Assembly (NCBI GenBank): GCA_009665115.1
Contig: WJXE01000061.1
Coordinates: 1 to 8,835, forward strand
Direction: 5' to 3'
Length of the DNA stretch: 8,835 nt
From: Nitrosopumilales archaeon
GTDB taxonomy: Archaea; Thermoproteota; Nitrososphaeria; Nitrososphaerales; Nitrososphaeraceae
Made by a program: the position numbers and the translations under genes. This document shows, piece after piece, positions 6,600 through 8,835 of this stretch (its first letter is position 1; each line of letters begins with the position of its first letter). Under the pieces are notes generated by a model. The model did no database searches and was not told where the DNA came from. It saw nothing but the letters and a program-made list of their open reading frames with translations.

Positions 6600-6911
6600 T
6601 TGATATTAATCCAAGCTCAAATCTCGATAATCCAATCTATTGTATATTTTATTGCCGCCGCCGTGCCTATCTATCTCAATTTCATAATAAAGAAATATAA
6701 TAATAGAAATAATCACCTCCGATATCTATCAATAGTACTAGCAGGTTTTGTAATAATGCAAGGCATGTACCATTTTGCCGGTGCCCTTGGTTTTAGTTTA
6801 TTAGCGAAAGCGATACTAGAACCACTATCTTTTGGTATACTACTTTTTTTTGGAATCATTTACGTTATTAATAGGTCGAAAGGTAAGGAGGAGGTTAAAG
6901 AATTACAATGA
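6600..6911 (+). CDS. Small three-helix membrane protein, first of a coupled pair
   Basis: The 103-residue protein has three predicted membrane segments (about residues 8-30, 41-63 and 70-92) joined by a basic loop (IIKKYNNRNNH) and ending in a charged cytosolic-type tail. I do not recognise a named family. Its conserved-looking core (VPIYL, later YH-x2-G-x2-G and EPLS-x4-LFFGI-x-Y) recurs in the protein starting at 8498, so the two are paralogues. The first codon after an in-frame TAA (6597-6599) is TTG at 6600, the only start that keeps the whole first helix. GGAG at 6585-6588 supports it. A seven-codon frame (ATG 6583, TGA 6601-6603) overlaps this start and may couple translation. The 3' end overlaps the next gene by four bases (ATGA). 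Confidence 0.72.
   Translation: MILIQAQISIIQSIVYFIAAAVPIYLNFIIKKYNNRNNHLRYLSIVLAGFVIMQGMYHFAGALGFSLLAKAILEPLSFGILLFFGIIYVINRSKGKEEVKELQ
6887..6895 (+). promoter_or_regulatory. Shine-Dalgarno site inside the upstream gene
   Basis: GGAGGAGGT lies 12 bases before the ATG at 6908 and within the 3' end of the preceding gene. A strong ribosome site at an internal operon gene, beside leaderless first genes, is the usual archaeal arrangement. Confidence 0.65.
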
Positions 6912-7264
6912 TATCGACTCAAATCGATAGCGGCTTCTTGTTTTCCATGGGTGGAATAGCATTAATCATTCTTTTCATGTCGCTAGCGATATTTGGATGG
7001 CTTACAGTAAGAAATAGAAATATTAGAAGCTTTGAGTTTCAAATAACTGTATTCATTATAGTCTATATCATAGGAGAAATAATCGAAGATTATAAAATTC
7101 CTTCTCTTTTGTCATTACCTTATATTGGTTCGCAAATACACATAGCATCAGCAGTTCTTTTAGCAATCATAGTATGGCTAAGATTGTACTCCGTCAGAAA
7201 GAGTGGAAGGATGATTGATAAGCTAGAGTCAGTAGAATATGGGAATGTTAATGGTGCTAAGTAG
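6908..7264 (+). CDS. Small three-helix membrane protein, second of the pair
   Basis: The 118-residue protein has three predicted membrane segments (about residues 9-35, 43-61 and 71-95) and a basic, charged C-terminal tail of about 20 residues (RKSGRMIDKLESVEYG) likely facing the cytoplasm. The second segment ends in GEIIEDY, placing acidic residues at the membrane border. The family is not recognised. It shares a four-base ATGA overlap with the preceding gene and has its own strong ribosome site, so both proteins are almost certainly made together and may form a heteromeric membrane complex; that is inference. It is not obviously similar in sequence to the first protein. Its role could be sensing, transport accessory or a redox-chain accessory function; nothing decides between them. 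Confidence 0.78.
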   Translation: MISTQIDSGFLFSMGGIALIILFMSLAIFGWLTVRNRNIRSFEFQITVFIIVYIIGEIIEDYKIPSLLSLPYIGSQIHIASAVLLAIIVWLRLYSVRKSGRMIDKLESVEYGNVNGAK

Positions 7265-7477
7265 AACATATAATAAACAAATCTCTATAGAGGTTCATCT
7301 GATGAAAACAATCCGTCTATCCACTTTTTTGCTTTGTCAAAATTTTGCTCTGTCTCGACCGTAGCATTTTTTTATATTCAAAGTTGGTTCCTCTCATCGT
7401 GCAACAACTTTTAACTCTCAAAATTCGTTGGTTGTTCAAAACTCATTCTTTGATATTCTAAGTTGTTGTTATTCTGA
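7265..7477. other. Intergenic gap with small coding-like fragment on minus strand
   Basis: No complete gene is seen. A 10-base palindrome (ctctatagag, 7283-7292) follows the membrane-protein pair. On the minus strand, 7288-7371 is open for 28 codons and reads like the end of a protein (VETEQNFDKAKKWIDGLF), closed by TAG at 7285-7287. It has no start codon and an upstream stop, so it is probably another relic or chance. The neighbouring minus-strand bases up to 7477 may be the eroded 3' part of the transposase relic. Confidence 0.35.
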
Positions 7478-7961
7478 CTTATGAAACTTATTTTGCAGTT
7501 TCTTCAAATAGTCTAAGAACGGTCAAAGGCATTATATTGTTCGAATAGCTGTCTCCTATCTATCCCTAATTCTCCCATGATACACAAGTTTTCTTCAGGA
7601 TCCAGTAGGTACTACTATTAGATGTATTTCTTATGTGCCCACATCATTTTTCTAACCGATGCGTCATGTAGGAATATAGATTCAGCTTATGCATGTTTGA
7701 GATTATTTTCTATTTTTTTGAACGGTCCTTTCTCTTCCTTTGATCCAATACTGCCAAATCCCTTTTTGGCACTATTGGTTTGAAACCGCACTTGTGTAGC
7801 AAGCTGTAGATAGGGACCTCGTGGTATCTAACTCCTGCTTTGTTGTGAATTCCCTTCATAATCTTTGGCTCTCCGCCCTGGCCGATTTTCAGATTGTCAG
7901 AAGAAAGTGGACATTTCTTATACAAATAACCTTCTAACAATCTTTGAATTGATACTTCGTA
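7478..7961 (-). pseudogene. IS630-type transposase relic
   Basis: The minus strand from 7961 carries pieces of an IS630/Tc1-mariner-type transposase spread over several frames. The longest (7710-7940) reads LEGYLYKKCPLSSDNLKIG, then a helix-turn-helix-like part with VRYHEVPIYSLLHKCGFKP. In another frame follows AESIFLHDASVRKMMW, the place where the first catalytic Asp of the DDE triad is expected in a DES-like motif; here it is Ala. Further on, GIDRRQLFEQYNAFDR matches the strand before the second catalytic Asp. Stops and frameshifts interrupt all of it, and the third part of the triad was not found. Terminal inverted repeats and a TA duplication were not identified. It is certainly inactive. 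Family assignment is from motif order. Confidence 0.7.
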
Positions 7962-7972
7962 TTATGTACGCG

Positions 7973-8246
7973 ATGAAACAAATTTTCACCCTAGAGGTCA
8001 CGATTGTCGCAGTTGAATTGGTAGTAAGCGTACTAGCACGAATGAACTCTAATAGTATGTCAGCATCGGCTCAGACAATGATGCCCGGTAACCAAACTAG
8101 TTTTACTATTACAATGGCAGGTAGTAATATGACATGCAGTAATATGACATCATCAGTACCAACACCGTCCATAAGGGTGCAACTGGACATCAATAGATGC
8201 CGCCATAAAACAAACCTTGTCTGCTGTCGTCAATCTTTTTTTTTAA
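7973..8246 (+). pseudogene. Frameshifted small secreted protein with N-terminal signal-like segment
   Basis: From ATG 7973 (an in-frame ATG at 7964 is the alternative) the protein begins with a hydrophobic segment (QIFTLEVTIVAVELVVSVLA), then MSASAQT, followed by a Ser/Thr/Asn/Met-rich stretch with repeated NMT units. This is the look of small exported thaumarchaeal proteins whose signal peptide ends in SASAQT. Two glutamates interrupt the hydrophobic core. After VQLD (about 8188) the frame turns Cys/Arg/Phe-rich, whereas the neighbouring frame continues with IDAAIKQTLSAVVN up to a TAA at 8244-8246, so a frameshift is likely. The longer uninterrupted frame, from an ATG at 7865 to 8293, overlaps the transposase relic at its start and is not credible as a whole. 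The family resemblance is recollection, not a search. Confidence 0.5.
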
Positions 8247-8308
8247 GTCTGTTTAAAGTCAGCATATCGATATCAAGAAGAACCATATTGTAAGGTAAAG
8301 CCTTAATT

Positions 8309-8339
8309 TGACAAAGCTAAATAAGGTTGGCTTTTGTCA
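8309..8339. repeat. Inverted repeat, possible terminator or RNA stem
   Basis: Bases 8309-8317 (tgacaaagc) pair with 8330-8339 (cttttgtca side) through seven perfect pairs and a bulge, with a loop of about 12 bases. A second short stem, 8291-8295 with 8301-8305, lies just to the left. They could form a terminator or small structured RNA in the otherwise gene-free 8294-8497 stretch, which also holds a 30-codon frame (8396-8488) without supporting signals. Confidence 0.3.
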
Positions 8340-8497
8340 CAATTAAAAAATCAGAGGCCAATACCACTAGTGAGTTCGATGAGTAGGTTACATATATGGA
8401 AGTTATGTCCCACTTTATTAAGGCATTAATACGTAAACATACTAAGCGAAGAAATGCAATGTCTATCGGCCAGCTTTGGGCTGCGTAATCCACCGAA

Positions 8498-8835
8498 ATG
8501 TTAGAAACTAATCTTCATTTCATCAGTGCCATCGTTATTTGTCTTGCGGCTATAGTTCCAATTTATCTTACTCTAAAATTAAAAAACAGTATAAGGAAAT
8601 TAACACTGATACTTACGATTTTTATACTGACACATGCCGTTTACCATATTGTTGGATTTTATGGCTTAACTTTATTAGGAGAAGGAGTTTTTGAACCACT
8701 TTCTGTTGCAGTATTGATATTCTTTGGAATTGTTTATTCTGGTTTGGCAAAACCAAAAAATACGGGAGTAAAAAACACGACGGTTGTAGTATGGAATCTG
8801 GGTACCTTATTTCTTCTTATGAATAGCATCACAAC
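8498..8835 (+). CDS. Three-helix membrane protein, partial, paralogue of the 6600 protein
   Basis: The frame from ATG 8498 stays open to the window end (112 codons plus two bases), so the C-terminus is missing. Three membrane segments are predicted at about residues 8-27, 37-56 and 65-85, with a further hydrophobic stretch starting near residue 98. Compared with the protein at 6600-6911, the alignment is collinear without large gaps: VPIYL near the end of helix 1, YH-x2-G-x2-G in helix 2, then EPLS-x4-L-x-FFGI-x-Y in helix 3. Unlike the first copy it starts with a normal ATG, and it runs on past the point where the first protein ends, so it may be longer or fused to a second part. No clear TATA box or Shine-Dalgarno site was seen. 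The role is unknown. Confidence 0.75.
   Translation, partial: MLETNLHFISAIVICLAAIVPIYLTLKLKNSIRKLTLILTIFILTHAVYHIVGFYGLTLLGEGVFEPLSVAVLIFFGIVYSGLAKPKNTGVKNTTVVVWNLGTLFLLMNSIT

Noticed and set aside
7370..7475. Possible imperfect repeats around gttggttc/gttgttgt motifs
   Set aside because: The similarity is loose, spacing is irregular and composition is AT/GT biased, so no CRISPR or tandem array is supported.
8112..8150. Two near-identical copies of agtaatatgacat
   Set aside because: Explained as an in-frame repeat encoding Ser-Asn-Met-Thr in the secreted-protein relic, not a separate regulatory repeat.
8396..8488. 30-codon frame before the second membrane-protein copy
   Set aside because: No properly spaced TATA box or ribosome site, no recognisable motif, and ends just before the real gene.

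Overview
The window looks like an accessory stretch of an AT-rich archaeal chromosome, most likely a soil-type ammonia-oxidising thaumarchaeon (Nitrososphaeria, for example Nitrososphaera or Nitrosocosmicus). This is inference. It rests on TATA-like boxes about 26 bases before start codons (leaderless transcripts), a 38-residue single C2H2 zinc-finger protein, a degraded archaeal PhoU/AbrB-type domain, an IS630-type transposase relic and small multi-pass membrane proteins. No rRNA, tRNA or CRISPR array was seen.

Layout: 1-131 holds a strong short hairpin of unknown origin. 123-359 is the C-terminal stump of a malic enzyme. 420-1601 is an intact patatin-like lipid hydrolase with a long C-terminal domain. 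1602-1870 has an unassigned open frame. 1871-3649 (minus) is an intact SdhA/FrdA/NadB-family flavoprotein with the full set of active-site residues and the histidine expected for covalent FAD, but no iron-sulfur or membrane subunit gene beside it. 3765-4058 is a broken beta-lactamase-family serine hydrolase. 4059-4432 has no convincing gene. 4433-4580 is a frameshifted PhoU/AbrB-like N-terminal domain that abuts the intact alpha/beta hydrolase at 4585-5436. 5562-5678 is the zinc-finger microprotein and 5710-6132 (minus) is a VOC/glyoxalase-fold protein. 6133-6599 is a gene-free gap.

6600-7264 encodes two overlapping three-helix membrane proteins. The first has a clear paralogue at 8498 that runs off the window end. 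Between the two copies lie an IS630-type transposase relic (7478-7961, minus) and a frameshifted secreted protein (7973-8246).

Functionally this is not one pathway. The intact genes are scattered small-molecule and lipid enzymes (patatin, alpha/beta hydrolase, VOC protein, flavoprotein), each probably with its own promoter, plus the membrane-protein pair, which is the only clear two-gene operon. The striking property is the density of decayed genes: at least five relics in 8.8 kb, next to transposase debris. The best candidate for something undescribed is the duplicated three-helix membrane protein family. I see no evidence for a defence system or other elaborate multi-gene system.
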